Assembly: GCA_963666705.2 (NCBI GenBank)
Contig: CAXXKO010000014.1
Span: forward strand, 150,988 to 214,987
Direction of reading: 5' to 3'
DNA: 64,000 nt
Source: G963666705 sp963666705
GTDB lineage: Bacteria; Pseudomonadota; Alphaproteobacteria; CADEGL01
The first letter of the stretch is position 1. Each line of letters begins with the position of its first letter. The translations under genes and the position numbers were made by a program. This document shows, piece after piece, positions 21,588 through 31,302 of the stretch. A model generated the notes under the pieces. The model ran no database searches and was not told the DNA's origin. It was given only the letters and a program-made list of their open reading frames with translations.

Positions 21588-22570
21588 GCCGCCACCCGGT
21601 CGAGCTCGCGGGAGAAGAAAGTTCGAATCTCGGCCTTGACCGCCTCCGGCTCCGCCAGGCGATTGATCCGCGACCGGAACTCGGCCGATTCGTGCAAGCC
21701 CTTGCTGTACCAGGAGATATGCTTGCGCGCGACGCGCAGGCCCGTCTCGGTGCCGTAATGGCTCAGCATATCCTCGTAATGGGCGAGGACGGTCACCATA
21801 CGCTCGTCGAGGGTTGGGTCCGGCAGGCGCTGGCCCGTGCGGAGATAGTAGATGACCTGGCGCGGGAACCATGGCCGGCCATAGCAGCCGCGCCCGATCA
21901 TCACCCCGTCGGCCCCCGATTCATCGAGGCAGCGCCGGGCATCCTCCAGGGTCTCGATGTCGCCATTGGCGATCACGGGGATGCCGACCGCCTCCTTGAC
22001 GGTGCGGATGAACTTCCAGTCCGCGATGCCATTGTAGAGCTGGCACCGGGTCCGGCCGTGGATCGAGAGCATGCGGATGCCACACGCCTCGGCGATGCGC
22101 GCGAGCGCGGGGGCGTTGCGGCTCTCGTCGTCCCAGCCCGTGCGCATCTTGAGGGTCACGGGCAGGTCCACGGCGCGGACGGTCGCCTCGAGAATGCGCG
22201 TGGCGAGCGCCTCGTCGCGCATCAGGGCGGAGCCCGCATGACCCTTCACCACCTTCTTGACCGGGCAGCCGAAGTTGATGTCGATGATGGCGGCACCCCG
22301 GTCCGCGTTGAGGCGCGCGGCTTCGGCCATCACCGCCGGATCGCGGCCGGCGAGCTGCACCGCCATGGGGAATTCCTCGGCGCAGTTGGTCGCGAGCTTC
22401 ATGGACTGGCGGTTTTGGCGGATCATGGCCTGGCTCGCGATCATCTCCGAGACCACGAGCCCGGCCCCGCTCCGCTTGACCAGGCGGCGGAACGGCATAT
22501 CGGTCACGCCCGACATGGGCGCGAGGATCACGGGTTCCGCGAGCGCGACAGGCCCCACCTGGATGCCCAT
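21584..22570 (-). CDS. dusB: tRNA-dihydrouridine synthase DusB (NifR3)
   Basis: 328-residue flavoenzyme that reduces uridine at tRNA position 17. The FMN TIM barrel starts with PVILAPMSGVTDMPFRRLV; the catalytic cysteine is in INFGCPVKKV, followed by RMRTGWD-like (KMRTGWDDES) and GRGCYGRPW segments and a C-terminal helical domain. It heads the dusB-ntrBC-ntrYX run, historically nifR3. Divergent from ispDF; the 147 bp between them must contain both promoters. Confidence 0.96.
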   Translation of the reverse strand: MGIQVGPVALAEPVILAPMSGVTDMPFRRLVKRSGAGLVVSEMIASQAMIRQNRQSMKLATNCAEEFPMAVQLAGRDPAVMAEAARLNADRGAAIIDINFGCPVKKVVKGHAGSALMRDEALATRILEATVRAVDLPVTLKMRTGWDDESRNAPALARIAEACGIRMLSIHGRTRCQLYNGIADWKFIRTVKEAVGIPVIANGDIETLEDARRCLDESGADGVMIGRGCYGRPWFPRQVIYYLRTGQRLPDPTLDERMVTVLAHYEDMLSHYGTETGLRVARKHISWYSKGLHESAEFRSRINRLAEPEAVKAEIRTFFSRELDRVAA

Positions 22571-22717
22571 TATTTAGGCACTTTCAAAGATTGATGAGAT
22601 TTTGGGCAATATGCCCGCGCGCGCCCTGCGATGCAACGGGAAACCGCGTGCCAGGCGCGGCAAGGCCATGGTAATGAAGCGCCACGCGAAACAAGAGGCG
22701 AGGAAGCGGACGGGGCG

Positions 22718-23908
22718 ATGGCGGCGGGTTGCATCGGAATCGTGGTCGCGGCGGGACGCGGCCACCGCTTGGGCGGAGAGATACCCAAACAATACCGCCC
22801 GCTTGGCGGCCGCCCCCTGTTGCGCCATTGCCTCGACGCGCTCTGCGCCCATCCGAAGGTCGATGCGGTACGCGTCGTGCTCCACCCCGACGACTGGGCG
22901 CTCTACGAGGCCGCGGCCGAGGGGCTCGACCTCCTGCCGCCGGTCGCGGGCGGCGCCACGCGGCAGGAGTCGGTCCGCCGCGGCCTCGAAAGCCTGTCCG
23001 GCATCGAGCCGGCGCGGGTGCTGATCCACGACGCCGCGCGCCCCTTCCTCGAGCCCGCCATCATCGACCGCATCCTCGCGGCGCTCGACGACCGGCCAGG
23101 TGCCATTGCCGCCCTCCCCGTGGTCGACACCTTGAAGCGCGGCGCGGACGGCGCCAGCGCCGGCACCGTGGAAAGATGCAACCTGTGGCGCGCCCAGACG
23201 CCCCAGGGCTTCCACTACGGGGAGATCATGGCAGCCCACCAGTCCGCGCCCGCCGAAGGGCTAACCGACGACGCGGCCGTGGCCGAGGCGGCGGGCCTCG
23301 CCGTCGCCCTCGTCATGGGGGCGGAGGAGAATTTCAAGGTGACCACGGAAGAGGATCTCGCCCGCGCCGAGCGTCTGCTGACGACGCGCGGACACGCCGG
23401 CGAATGGGAGACGCGCACCGGACTCGGTTTCGACGTCCACCGCTTCGGCCCGGGCGATCATGTCTGGCTGTGCGGCGTGCGCATCGACCACGACCGGGGG
23501 CTGATCGGCCATTCCGACGCCGATGTCGGCTTGCACGCGCTCACGGACGCCATCCTCGGGGCCGTGGGGGCCGGCGATATCGGCCATCATTTCCCGCCCT
23601 CCGACCCGCAATGGCGGGACGCCGCCTCCGACCGCTTCCTCGCCCACGCCGTTGCCCTCGCGGCCGCGCGCGGCGCGCGGGTCGCGAGCCTCGACGTGAC
23701 GCTCATCTGCGAGCGGCCGAGGATCGGCCCCCACCGTGCCCGGATGGTGGCGCGGATCGCCGAGATTACCGGAATTGCCGAGGACCGGGTCAGCGTCAAG
23801 GCCACCACCACCGAGGGCCTCGGCTTCACCGGCCGGGGCGAGGGCATCGCGGCCCAGGCCGCCGCGAGCGTACGATTGCCTTTGCGCGACGGTGGCGCGG
23901 GGCCGTAA
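22718..23908 (+). CDS. ispDF: Bifunctional IspD/IspF (MEP isoprenoid pathway)
   Basis: 396-residue fusion catalysing two non-adjacent steps of the MEP pathway: transfer of CMP to 2-C-methyl-D-erythritol 4-phosphate (IspD) and formation of the 2,4-cyclodiphosphate (IspF). The IspD half (about 1-225) shows AAGRGHRLGG...PKQY and the Rossmann nucleotidyltransferase core; the IspF half (about 230-390) begins at TGLGFDVHRFGPGDH with the metal-binding Asp and His. The ATG at 22718 is chosen because the conserved N-terminus starts there. Such fusions are common in alphaproteobacteria. Confidence 0.95.
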   Translation: MAAGCIGIVVAAGRGHRLGGEIPKQYRPLGGRPLLRHCLDALCAHPKVDAVRVVLHPDDWALYEAAAEGLDLLPPVAGGATRQESVRRGLESLSGIEPARVLIHDAARPFLEPAIIDRILAALDDRPGAIAALPVVDTLKRGADGASAGTVERCNLWRAQTPQGFHYGEIMAAHQSAPAEGLTDDAAVAEAAGLAVALVMGAEENFKVTTEEDLARAERLLTTRGHAGEWETRTGLGFDVHRFGPGDHVWLCGVRIDHDRGLIGHSDADVGLHALTDAILGAVGAGDIGHHFPPSDPQWRDAASDRFLAHAVALAAARGARVASLDVTLICERPRIGPHRARMVARIAEITGIAEDRVSVKATTTEGLGFTGRGEGIAAQAAASVRLPLRDGGAGP

Positions 23909-24393
23909 TGCCCTCGCCCTCGCCCGTCGGCGATTTCGGCCGGCATCCGGCCTGGTGGCTCGCCACCTGGTTCGGGGCCGGGGCACTTCCGGTGGCGCCG
24001 GGGACCTGGGGCTCGCTCGCCGCCCTGCCCTTCGCCTGGGCGATCGCCACGGTTTTCGAGCCCTGGGCCCTGGCGGTCGCGGCGGCGGCGCTCTTCCCCC
24101 TGGGATGCTGGGCGTCCACCATCTACATGCGGCGCACTAGCACGCCCGACCCGGGCCCAGTGGTGATCGACGAGGTGGTGGGCCAATGGCTCACCCTCGC
24201 GGTGGTGCCGGTGGACTGGCTTGCCTACGCAATCGGCTTCCTGCTGTTCCGCGTCGCCGACATCCTCAAGCCCTGGCCGGCCTCCTGGGCCGACCGGTGC
24301 GTCCATGGCGGGCTCGGGGTCATGCTCGACGATGTGTTCGCCGCCGTCTACGCTGGTGCCGGCCTCTATTTCGTCATCTGGTGGATCGGCTGA
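23908..24393 (+). CDS. pgpA: Phosphatidylglycerophosphatase A
   Basis: 161-residue membrane enzyme that dephosphorylates phosphatidylglycerophosphate to phosphatidylglycerol. The family signature GTWGSLAALP (about 32-41), DPGPVVIDEVVGQW and the DILKPWP segment are present, with three to four hydrophobic helices. The start is the ATG overlapping the ispDF stop by one base (TAATG), indicating coupling. A much longer frame running through ispDF is a shadow. Confidence 0.93.
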   Translation: MPSPSPVGDFGRHPAWWLATWFGAGALPVAPGTWGSLAALPFAWAIATVFEPWALAVAAAALFPLGCWASTIYMRRTSTPDPGPVVIDEVVGQWLTLAVVPVDWLAYAIGFLLFRVADILKPWPASWADRCVHGGLGVMLDDVFAAVYAGAGLYFVIWWIG

Positions 24394-24396
24394 AAC

Positions 24397-24885
24397 ATGT
24401 TCGACGACGCCCTCCTCGGACAAGCTGAACGGGTCCTCGAATCGTGCCGTCGGGCCGGCTTGCGGCTCGCCACCGCCGAATCCTGCACGGGCGGCCTGAT
24501 CGCCGGGTGCCTGACCGCCGTCGCCGGCTCCTCCGACGTGGTGGAGCGCGGCTTCGTCACCTATGCCGACGAGGCGAAGATCGAGCTCCTCGGCGTGCCG
24601 GTGGCGCTGATCGCCGCCCACGGGGCCGTGAGCGCGCCCGTGGCCCGGGCCATGGCGGAAGGCGCGATCGCGCGATCGCGCGCCGGGCTCGGCATTTCGG
24701 TTACAGGCGTCGCGGGCCCCGGCGGCGGATCGATCGAGAAGCCCGTCGGCCTGGTTCACATCGCCGCCGCCCGCGGCACCCGGCCCACTCTCGACGAAAG
24801 GCACGTCTTCCCTGGCGACCGCACCGCGATCCGCCTCGCCGCCGTCGCCGCCGCGCTCGACCTCATTGAGCGACGGATCGCCTGA
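24397..24885 (+). CDS. pncC: Nicotinamide-nucleotide amidohydrolase PncC (CinA C-terminal type)
   Basis: 162-residue stand-alone CinA C-terminal domain that deamidates nicotinamide mononucleotide in NAD recycling. The motifs TAESCTGGLIAG (about 27-38), FVTYADEAK and SVTGVAGPGGGS are the active-site region with Ser and Lys. The N-terminal MoaB-like CinA domain is absent, as in many alphaproteobacteria. It begins three bases after pgpA. Confidence 0.93.
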   Translation: MFDDALLGQAERVLESCRRAGLRLATAESCTGGLIAGCLTAVAGSSDVVERGFVTYADEAKIELLGVPVALIAAHGAVSAPVARAMAEGAIARSRAGLGISVTGVAGPGGGSIEKPVGLVHIAAARGTRPTLDERHVFPGDRTAIRLAAVAAALDLIERRIA

Positions 24886-25663
24886 AGCGGGCGGGCCGCC
24901 GCCCAGCTCCGTGCCCGCGGCCGGCGGCGCGCCGCGCGCTCCGGGTCATGGACCATCCCTCTCAGGCTGGAACGTGTTGGCTATCGTGGCCCTCGCGGGC
25001 CTCTTCATGGGCGCCATTGTCGTCGCGGTCTCGCTGGCCGTCGAATGGGGCGGCGCAGCCGTCCCCGTGCTTCCCGTGCTCTATGCGGGGCTCGCGCTGC
25101 AGGCCCTCGCCATCTGGGGCAGCGTCTATCTGGTAGCGACGCGCCGATATGGTATCGGACCTCGCGCCCTCGGCTTTCGCGGCCTTTCGTGGCGGGCGCT
25201 CTTTCGCGCCGTCGGGGTCTGGCTCGTCTGCTTGCCCATCATCGCGCTCGTCCTCGGGCTCGGCTCGGAAGTCTTCGAGGTCGAAGAGGGCGCGCGTCAG
25301 ATCGACGACCTCGCGATTCTGCTCGAGACGCCGGCCCGGTTCGCGGGCGCCCTTCTGTTCGTCGGCATCCTCATGCCCTGGTCTGAGGAGCTACTGTTCC
25401 GCGGCGTGATCTACGGCTGGGCGCGTACCCGCTTCGGCGTCGGCCCGGGGGCCGTGCTGAGCGCCCTCGTATTCAGCCTGCCCCACCTCTACCTGGAGGT
25501 GCTGATCCCGGTGTTCGTCCTCGGCATCGCATTCGCGCTGATCTACGAGTGGACCGGCACCCTATGGGCCGCTTTCGCCGTCCACGCCGCTCACAACTCG
25601 CTACACCTGGTCTGGCTTTACCTGTCCATCCATTACGGCGCGCCGCTGCTGGATTTCGTCTGA
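24866..25663 (+). CDS. CPBP-family intramembrane metalloprotease
   Basis: Up to 265 residues with six or more hydrophobic helices. The Abi/CAAX-protease motifs are present: EELLFRGVIYGW (EExxxR), FSLPHLYLEV (second motif with His) and the last helix with HAAHNSLHL. Such proteases cut within membranes; the substrate is unknown. The frame is open from a TTG at 24866 that overlaps pncC by 20 bases; a GTG at 24912 is a possible alternative, so the start is uncertain. The 3' end overlaps the convergent gene by 63 bases. Confidence 0.82.
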   Translation: MSDGSPEAGGPPPSSVPAAGGAPRAPGHGPSLSGWNVLAIVALAGLFMGAIVVAVSLAVEWGGAAVPVLPVLYAGLALQALAIWGSVYLVATRRYGIGPRALGFRGLSWRALFRAVGVWLVCLPIIALVLGLGSEVFEVEEGARQIDDLAILLETPARFAGALLFVGILMPWSEELLFRGVIYGWARTRFGVGPGAVLSALVFSLPHLYLEVLIPVFVLGIAFALIYEWTGTLWAAFAVHAAHNSLHLVWLYLSIHYGAPLLDFV

Positions 25664-26101
25664 GGCCGGCGGCCCGTAGAGCACCGCTGCGCGATCCTCG
25701 AAGGCGGCGACCATGCGCCGCACCGCCTCGTGGAACAGGGGGCCGATGAGGGCCTGGAGGACGCGGGAGCGGAACTCGAAGTCGACGTGGAAATCGACCA
25801 GCGTGCCGCCCCCTTCCGCCGGCTCGAAGGTCCAATGGTTCTCGAGATGGCGGAACGGCCCTTCGGCATAGGTCACGTCGATGCGATCGGGCCGCCGCAG
25901 CACCACGCGGGAGGTGAAGCGCTCGCGGATCATGCGAAAGCCGATCACCAGGTCGGCGTGGAGCACATCGCCCTCGCGCCCGCGAACGCGCGCCGCCACA
26001 CACCAGGGCAGGAACTCGGGATAGCGGCCGATATCGGCCACGAGATCGAAGAGCCGCGCCGGCTCGTAGGCCAGCACCCGTTTCTCAGCGTGACGCGGCA
26101 C
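25601..26101 (-). CDS. COQ10/RatA-type START-domain protein
   Basis: 166-residue polyketide-cyclase/START protein. The N-terminus PRHAEKRVLAYEPARLFDLVADIGRYPEFLPWC and FHEAVRRMVAAFEDRA at the C-terminal helix match the family that includes mitochondrial COQ10, which assists coenzyme Q function; the E. coli relative is called RatA. The start is the GTG at 26101, eight bases after the lipA stop. In alphaproteobacteria this gene regularly follows lipA. The last 20 codons overlap the convergent CPBP gene. Confidence 0.88.
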   Translation of the reverse strand: MPRHAEKRVLAYEPARLFDLVADIGRYPEFLPWCVAARVRGREGDVLHADLVIGFRMIRERFTSRVVLRRPDRIDVTYAEGPFRHLENHWTFEPAEGGGTLVDFHVDFEFRSRVLQALIGPLFHEAVRRMVAAFEDRAAVLYGPPASDEIQQRRAVMDGQVKPDQV

Positions 26102-26108
26102 GGCCGCC

Positions 26109-27056
<948 letters not shown>

Positions 27057-27086
27057 GCGGTATCCGGTTGCCGGGCTTGGGGTTCC

Positions 27087-28490
27087 CTAGAAATGGATAG
27101 CCCGCCCGTAGGCGTCAAGCACGGACTCGTGCATCATCTCGGAGAGGGTCGGGTGCGGGAAGACCGCGCGCATGAGCTCGGCCTCCGTCGTCTCCAGGGT
27201 CATGGCGACGGCGTAGCCCTGAATCAGCTCGGTGACCTCGGCGCCGATCATGTGGGCACCGAGGAGTTCCCCCGTCTCGGCGTCGAAGATGGTCTTGACC
27301 AGGCCCTCGGGCTCACCGAGCGCGATGGCCTTGCCGTTGGCGAGGAAGGGGAAGCGCCCGACGCGGACCTTGCGGCCCGCCTCCCCCGCCGCCGCCTCCG
27401 TGAGGCCGACGCTCGCTATTTGCGGCTGGCAGTAGGTGCAGCCGGGGATAAGCCGTGTATCGAGCGGGTGGACACCGTCCTGGCCGGCGATGCGCTCGAC
27501 GCAGATGACGCCCTCGTGGCTGGCCTTGTGGGCGAGCCAGGGCGGCCCCGCCACGTCGCCGATGGCGTAGACGCCCGCCTCGCCCGTCGCCATCCATTGG
27601 TCGGTCACGATGTGGCCCCGGTCGACCGCGACGGCGGTGCCCTCGATGCCGATATCCTCGACGTTGCCGGTGATGCCGACGGCGAGGATCACCCGGTCCA
27701 CCGTGACCTCCGTGGCCGTGCCGTCGGCCGCCTCGATGGTGGCCGTGACGCTGTCGGCGGCGGGTGCCAGTTTCGTGACCTTGGCATCGGTGTGGATAAC
27801 CATACCCTGCTTCTCGAACGCCTTGCGGGCGAGCGCCGAGATCTCCTCGTCCTCGACCGGCAGGACGCGCGGCAGCACCTCGACCACCGTCACCTCAGCA
27901 CCCAGGGTGCGGTAGAAGCTCGCAAACTCGATGCCGATGGCGCCCGAGCCGATGACCAGGAGCGAGTTCGGCATGATCTCGGGCACCATCGCTTCCTTGT
28001 AGGTCCAGACGAGCCTGCCGTCCGGCTCGAGCCCCGGCAGCGCGCGGGCGCGGGCCCCGGTCGCGAGGATGACGTTGGGTGCACTGAGCTCGGCCACGGC
28101 CGCGCCATCCTTCTCGACCTTGACCTTGCCGGGGCCGTCGAGCCGCCCGTGGCCGTCGAACACGGCGACCTTGTTCTTCTTGAGGAGATGGCCGACACCC
28201 TGGTTGAGGCGCCCCGCCACCTTGCGCGAGCGCTTGACCACCTTGTCGAGGTCGAACCCAATCTCGCCCACGGTGAGGCCGAAGTCACCCGCGTGCGTCA
28301 TGAGGCCGAAGACCTCGGCCGTGCGCAGAAGCGCCTTGGTGGGGATGCAGCCCCAATTGAGGCAGATGCCGCCCAAGTGCTCGCGCTCGACCAGCGCGGC
28401 CGCCAGCCCGAGCTGCGCCGCGCGGATCGCGGTCACATACCCGCCAGGGCCGCCGCCCACGACGATGACGTCGAAATTCGTCTCTGCCAT
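27087..28490 (-). CDS. lpdA: Dihydrolipoamide dehydrogenase (E3)
   Basis: 467-residue FAD disulfide oxidoreductase that reoxidises dihydrolipoamide of pyruvate dehydrogenase with NAD. The FAD motif VVGGGPGGYVTAIRA, the redox-active pair in GGICLNWGCIPTKALL, the NAD motif VIGSGAIGIEFASFY and the C-terminal interface with HPHPTLSEMM (here FPHPTLSEMMHE) are present. It ends the pdhA-pdhB-pdhC-lpd series and precedes lipA by 30 bp. Confidence 0.97.
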   Translation of the reverse strand: MAETNFDVIVVGGGPGGYVTAIRAAQLGLAAALVEREHLGGICLNWGCIPTKALLRTAEVFGLMTHAGDFGLTVGEIGFDLDKVVKRSRKVAGRLNQGVGHLLKKNKVAVFDGHGRLDGPGKVKVEKDGAAVAELSAPNVILATGARARALPGLEPDGRLVWTYKEAMVPEIMPNSLLVIGSGAIGIEFASFYRTLGAEVTVVEVLPRVLPVEDEEISALARKAFEKQGMVIHTDAKVTKLAPAADSVTATIEAADGTATEVTVDRVILAVGITGNVEDIGIEGTAVAVDRGHIVTDQWMATGEAGVYAIGDVAGPPWLAHKASHEGVICVERIAGQDGVHPLDTRLIPGCTYCQPQIASVGLTEAAAGEAGRKVRVGRFPFLANGKAIALGEPEGLVKTIFDAETGELLGAHMIGAEVTELIQGYAVAMTLETTEAELMRAVFPHPTLSEMMHESVLDAYGRAIHF

Positions 28491-28515
28491 GCTTTGATCT
28501 CGGTTTGTTGGCGCC

Positions 28516-29823
28516 TCAGAGCAGCATTCTGAGCGGATCCTCGATGAGCGCCCTGAAGGCGGCCATGAGCTCGGCGCCCACGGCGCCGTCCACGGCCCGG
28601 TGATCGACGGAAAGGGTACAGCTCATCACTGTCGCGATGGCGAGCGCGCCGTCCTTCACCACCGCGCGCTCGACCCCCGCCCCGACGGCGAGGATGGCGC
28701 CCTGGGGCGGGTTGATGACGGCGGCGAACTCGCGCACGCCATACATGCCGAGGTTCGAGATGCTGAAGGTGCCGCCCCGGTATTCGTCGAGCGCGAGCTT
28801 GCCGGCCCGCGCCCGGGCCGCGAGGTCCTTCATCTCGCGCGAGATGGTGGCGAGGCCCTTGCCGTCGGCCCCCCGGATCACGGGCGTGATGAGGCCGTCG
28901 TCGAGGGCGACGGCGACCGAAATATCGACATGCTTGTACCGGCGCACGGCCGCGTCGGTCCAGGAGGCGTTGGCCGCCGGCACTTTCATGAGCGCGAGCG
29001 CGGCGGCGCGAATGACGAAGTCGTTGACCGAGAGCTTGTAGGCGTCCGGGCCGTCGGCCGGCGCGCGCGCGTTCAGATCCTGCCGCACCCCGAGGAGGGC
29101 GTCGATCTCGCAATCGACGGTGAGGTAGAAGTGGGGCGCCTCGCGCTTGGACTCCGCGAGCCGGCGCGCCACCACCTTGCGCATGCCGCTGTGGGGGATA
29201 TCCTCGAAAGGCGGCATACCCTCGTCGGGCGTGGGTGACGATGGCGTCGGCGAGGCGGCGGCGTGCGCCGCCTCGGCCTTGGCCGGTGCCGGCGCGGGCG
29301 TCGGCGTGCCGCCCCCGGCGACGATGGCGTCGATATCCATCTTGATGATGCGGCCGTGGGGACCGCTGCCGGCTATCGAGGCCAGGTCCAAACCCGCCTG
29401 TGCCGCCATGCGGCGGGCCAGCGGGCTCGCGAAGATGCGCTCGGCGTCGACACCGGGCGGCGGTGCCGCTGGCGTCGCCACGGGTCGCTCGGGTGCCGCT
29501 GGTTGTGCGGGCGTCGGTATCTCGGGCACCGCCGGGGCCGTGGCGGGGGCGGGGGCGGAAGCGAGGGCCGATTCGTCCTCGTCCTCCTCCAGAAGCAGGG
29601 CTATGGGCGCGTTGACGGCCACGCCCTCTGTGCCCTCGGCGACGAGGATGCGGGCGAGCTTGCCCTCCTCGGCCGCCTCCACTTCCATGGTCGCCTTGTC
29701 GGTCTCGATCTCGGCGATCACGTCGCCGGCCACGACCATATCGCCTTCCTTCTTGAGCCACTTGGCGAGGGTGCCCTCCGTCATGGTGGGCGAGAGGGCG
29801 GGCATGGTGATCTCTATGGTCAT
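28516..29823 (-). CDS. pdhC: Pyruvate dehydrogenase E2, dihydrolipoamide acetyltransferase
   Basis: 435-residue E2 core subunit that transfers acetyl groups to CoA. One lipoyl domain (lysine in ETDKATMEVEA, about residue 43), an Ala/Pro-rich linker, a peripheral-subunit-binding domain (ERIFASPLARRMAAQAGLDL) and the catalytic domain with DHRAVDG at the end. The ATG at 29823 is used because GGAAGAG precedes it. The overlapping longer frame at 28433-29761 is a shadow. Confidence 0.96.
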   Translation of the reverse strand: MTIEITMPALSPTMTEGTLAKWLKKEGDMVVAGDVIAEIETDKATMEVEAAEEGKLARILVAEGTEGVAVNAPIALLLEEDEDESALASAPAPATAPAVPEIPTPAQPAAPERPVATPAAPPPGVDAERIFASPLARRMAAQAGLDLASIAGSGPHGRIIKMDIDAIVAGGGTPTPAPAPAKAEAAHAAASPTPSSPTPDEGMPPFEDIPHSGMRKVVARRLAESKREAPHFYLTVDCEIDALLGVRQDLNARAPADGPDAYKLSVNDFVIRAAALALMKVPAANASWTDAAVRRYKHVDISVAVALDDGLITPVIRGADGKGLATISREMKDLAARARAGKLALDEYRGGTFSISNLGMYGVREFAAVINPPQGAILAVGAGVERAVVKDGALAIATVMSCTLSVDHRAVDGAVGAELMAAFRALIEDPLRMLL

Positions 29824-29884
29824 CTTCGCTCTTCCGTGGGCCACTGGTGCGCGGGTCGCCTGCCCCGCGCGGGCGCGCTGGCGC

Positions 29885-31264
29885 TCAGCCGCGGTAGCAG
29901 ACCTCCCTGGCCGCGGCCGCCACGCGCGCGGCGTCGGGCAGGGCCAGGGCTTCGAGGTTGGCGGCGTAAGGCATAGGCACGTCGACCGCCGTGACGCGGA
30001 CGAGCGGCGCGTCGAGATGGTCGAAGGCCTGTTCCATCATCAAGGCCGCAATCTCCGAGCCGATACCGGCGACGGGCCAACCCTCCTCGACATTGACGAT
30101 CCGGTTGGTCCTGCGCACCGAGGCGACGATCGCCACCGTATCGAGCGGGCGCAGGCTGCGGAGGTCGATAACCTCGGCCTCGATGCCCTCGCCCGCCAGC
30201 GCTTCGGCCGCCTCGAGCGCAATGGTAACCATGCGCGAGTAGGCCGTGATGGTGACGTGATCGCCCCGGCGCACGACCCGTGCCCGGCCGATGGGCACGG
30301 TCATGTCAGGGTCCTCCGGCACCTCGAAGCTCTGTCCGTACAGGAGCTCGTTCTCGAGGAAGATCACCGGATTGGGGTCGCGGATGGCGGACTTGAGGAG
30401 ACCCTTGGCGTCGGCCGCCGAATGGGGTGCAACCACCAGGATGCCGGGGCAGTGGGCATACCAGCTCGCGTAGTCCTGTGAGTGCTGGGCGGCGACGCGG
30501 GACGCCGCGCCGTTGGGCCCGCGGAACACGATGGGGCAGCCCATCTGGCCGCCCGACATATAGTTCGTCTTGGCCGCCGAGTTGATGATCTGGTCGATGG
30601 CCTGCATGGCGAAGTTGAAGGTCATGAACTCGACGATGGGGCGCAACCCCGCGAAGGCGGCGCCGACGCCCAGGCCGGCAAAACCGTGCTCCGTGATCGG
30701 CGTGTCGATCACGCGCTTGGGGCCGAACTCTTCGAGGAGGCCCTGACTGACCTTGTATGCGCCCTGATATTCGGCGACCTCCTCGCCCATCAGGAAGACG
30801 TTTGCGTCCCGCCGCATCTCCTCCGCCATGGCGTCGCGCAGGGCCTCGCGCACGGTCTGCCTCACGGTCGGCCCGGTATATTCGGCCTCTGGCGCGAGAG
30901 CGGGAGCGGTCGGCGCCGCTGCCGGCTTGGGCGCCTCGACCGCCGCAACCACTACGGCCGCCACGGGCGCTTCGGGCGGGCTTGGCGCCGGGGTCGCGCT
31001 CGCGAGCGCCGCCTCGTTCTCGCCTTCGCCCAGGATCAGGGCGATGGGCGTGTTGACGGCCACGCCCTCGGTGCCGGCGGCGACCAGGATGCGGCCCAGC
31101 CGACCCTCCTCGACGGCCTCGATCTCCATGGTCGCCTTGTCGGTCTCGATCTCGGCGATCACGTCGCCCGAGGCAACCTCCTCGCCGACCTCCTTGAGCC
31201 ATTTCGCCACTGTCCCTTCGGTCATGGTCGGGGACAAGGCCGGCATCAACACCTCGACTGGCAT
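29885..31264 (-). CDS. pdhB: Pyruvate dehydrogenase E1 beta with N-terminal lipoyl domain
   Basis: 459-residue E1 beta subunit. An extra lipoyl domain (residues 1-80, lysine in ETDKATMEIEA) and an Ala/Pro linker precede the transketolase-type pyrimidine-binding domain (MAEEMRRDANVFLMGEEVAEYQGAYK onward) and C-terminal domain. The fused lipoyl domain is a known alphaproteobacterial feature (as in Sinorhizobium and Zymomonas). Lies between pdhA and pdhC with short gaps. Confidence 0.96.
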   Translation of the reverse strand: MPVEVLMPALSPTMTEGTVAKWLKEVGEEVASGDVIAEIETDKATMEIEAVEEGRLGRILVAAGTEGVAVNTPIALILGEGENEAALASATPAPSPPEAPVAAVVVAAVEAPKPAAAPTAPALAPEAEYTGPTVRQTVREALRDAMAEEMRRDANVFLMGEEVAEYQGAYKVSQGLLEEFGPKRVIDTPITEHGFAGLGVGAAFAGLRPIVEFMTFNFAMQAIDQIINSAAKTNYMSGGQMGCPIVFRGPNGAASRVAAQHSQDYASWYAHCPGILVVAPHSAADAKGLLKSAIRDPNPVIFLENELLYGQSFEVPEDPDMTVPIGRARVVRRGDHVTITAYSRMVTIALEAAEALAGEGIEAEVIDLRSLRPLDTVAIVASVRRTNRIVNVEEGWPVAGIGSEIAALMMEQAFDHLDAPLVRVTAVDVPMPYAANLEALALPDAARVAAAAREVCYRG

Positions 31265-31302
31265 CGCAACTCCTAAAATCGAGCCTCGGGTCAGCCGCGC
31301 GC

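Noticed and set aside
28433..29761. 442-codon minus-strand ORF overlapping pdhC
   Set aside because: Wrong frame of the same strand; Arg/Gly-rich shadow without lipoyl or acyltransferase motifs.
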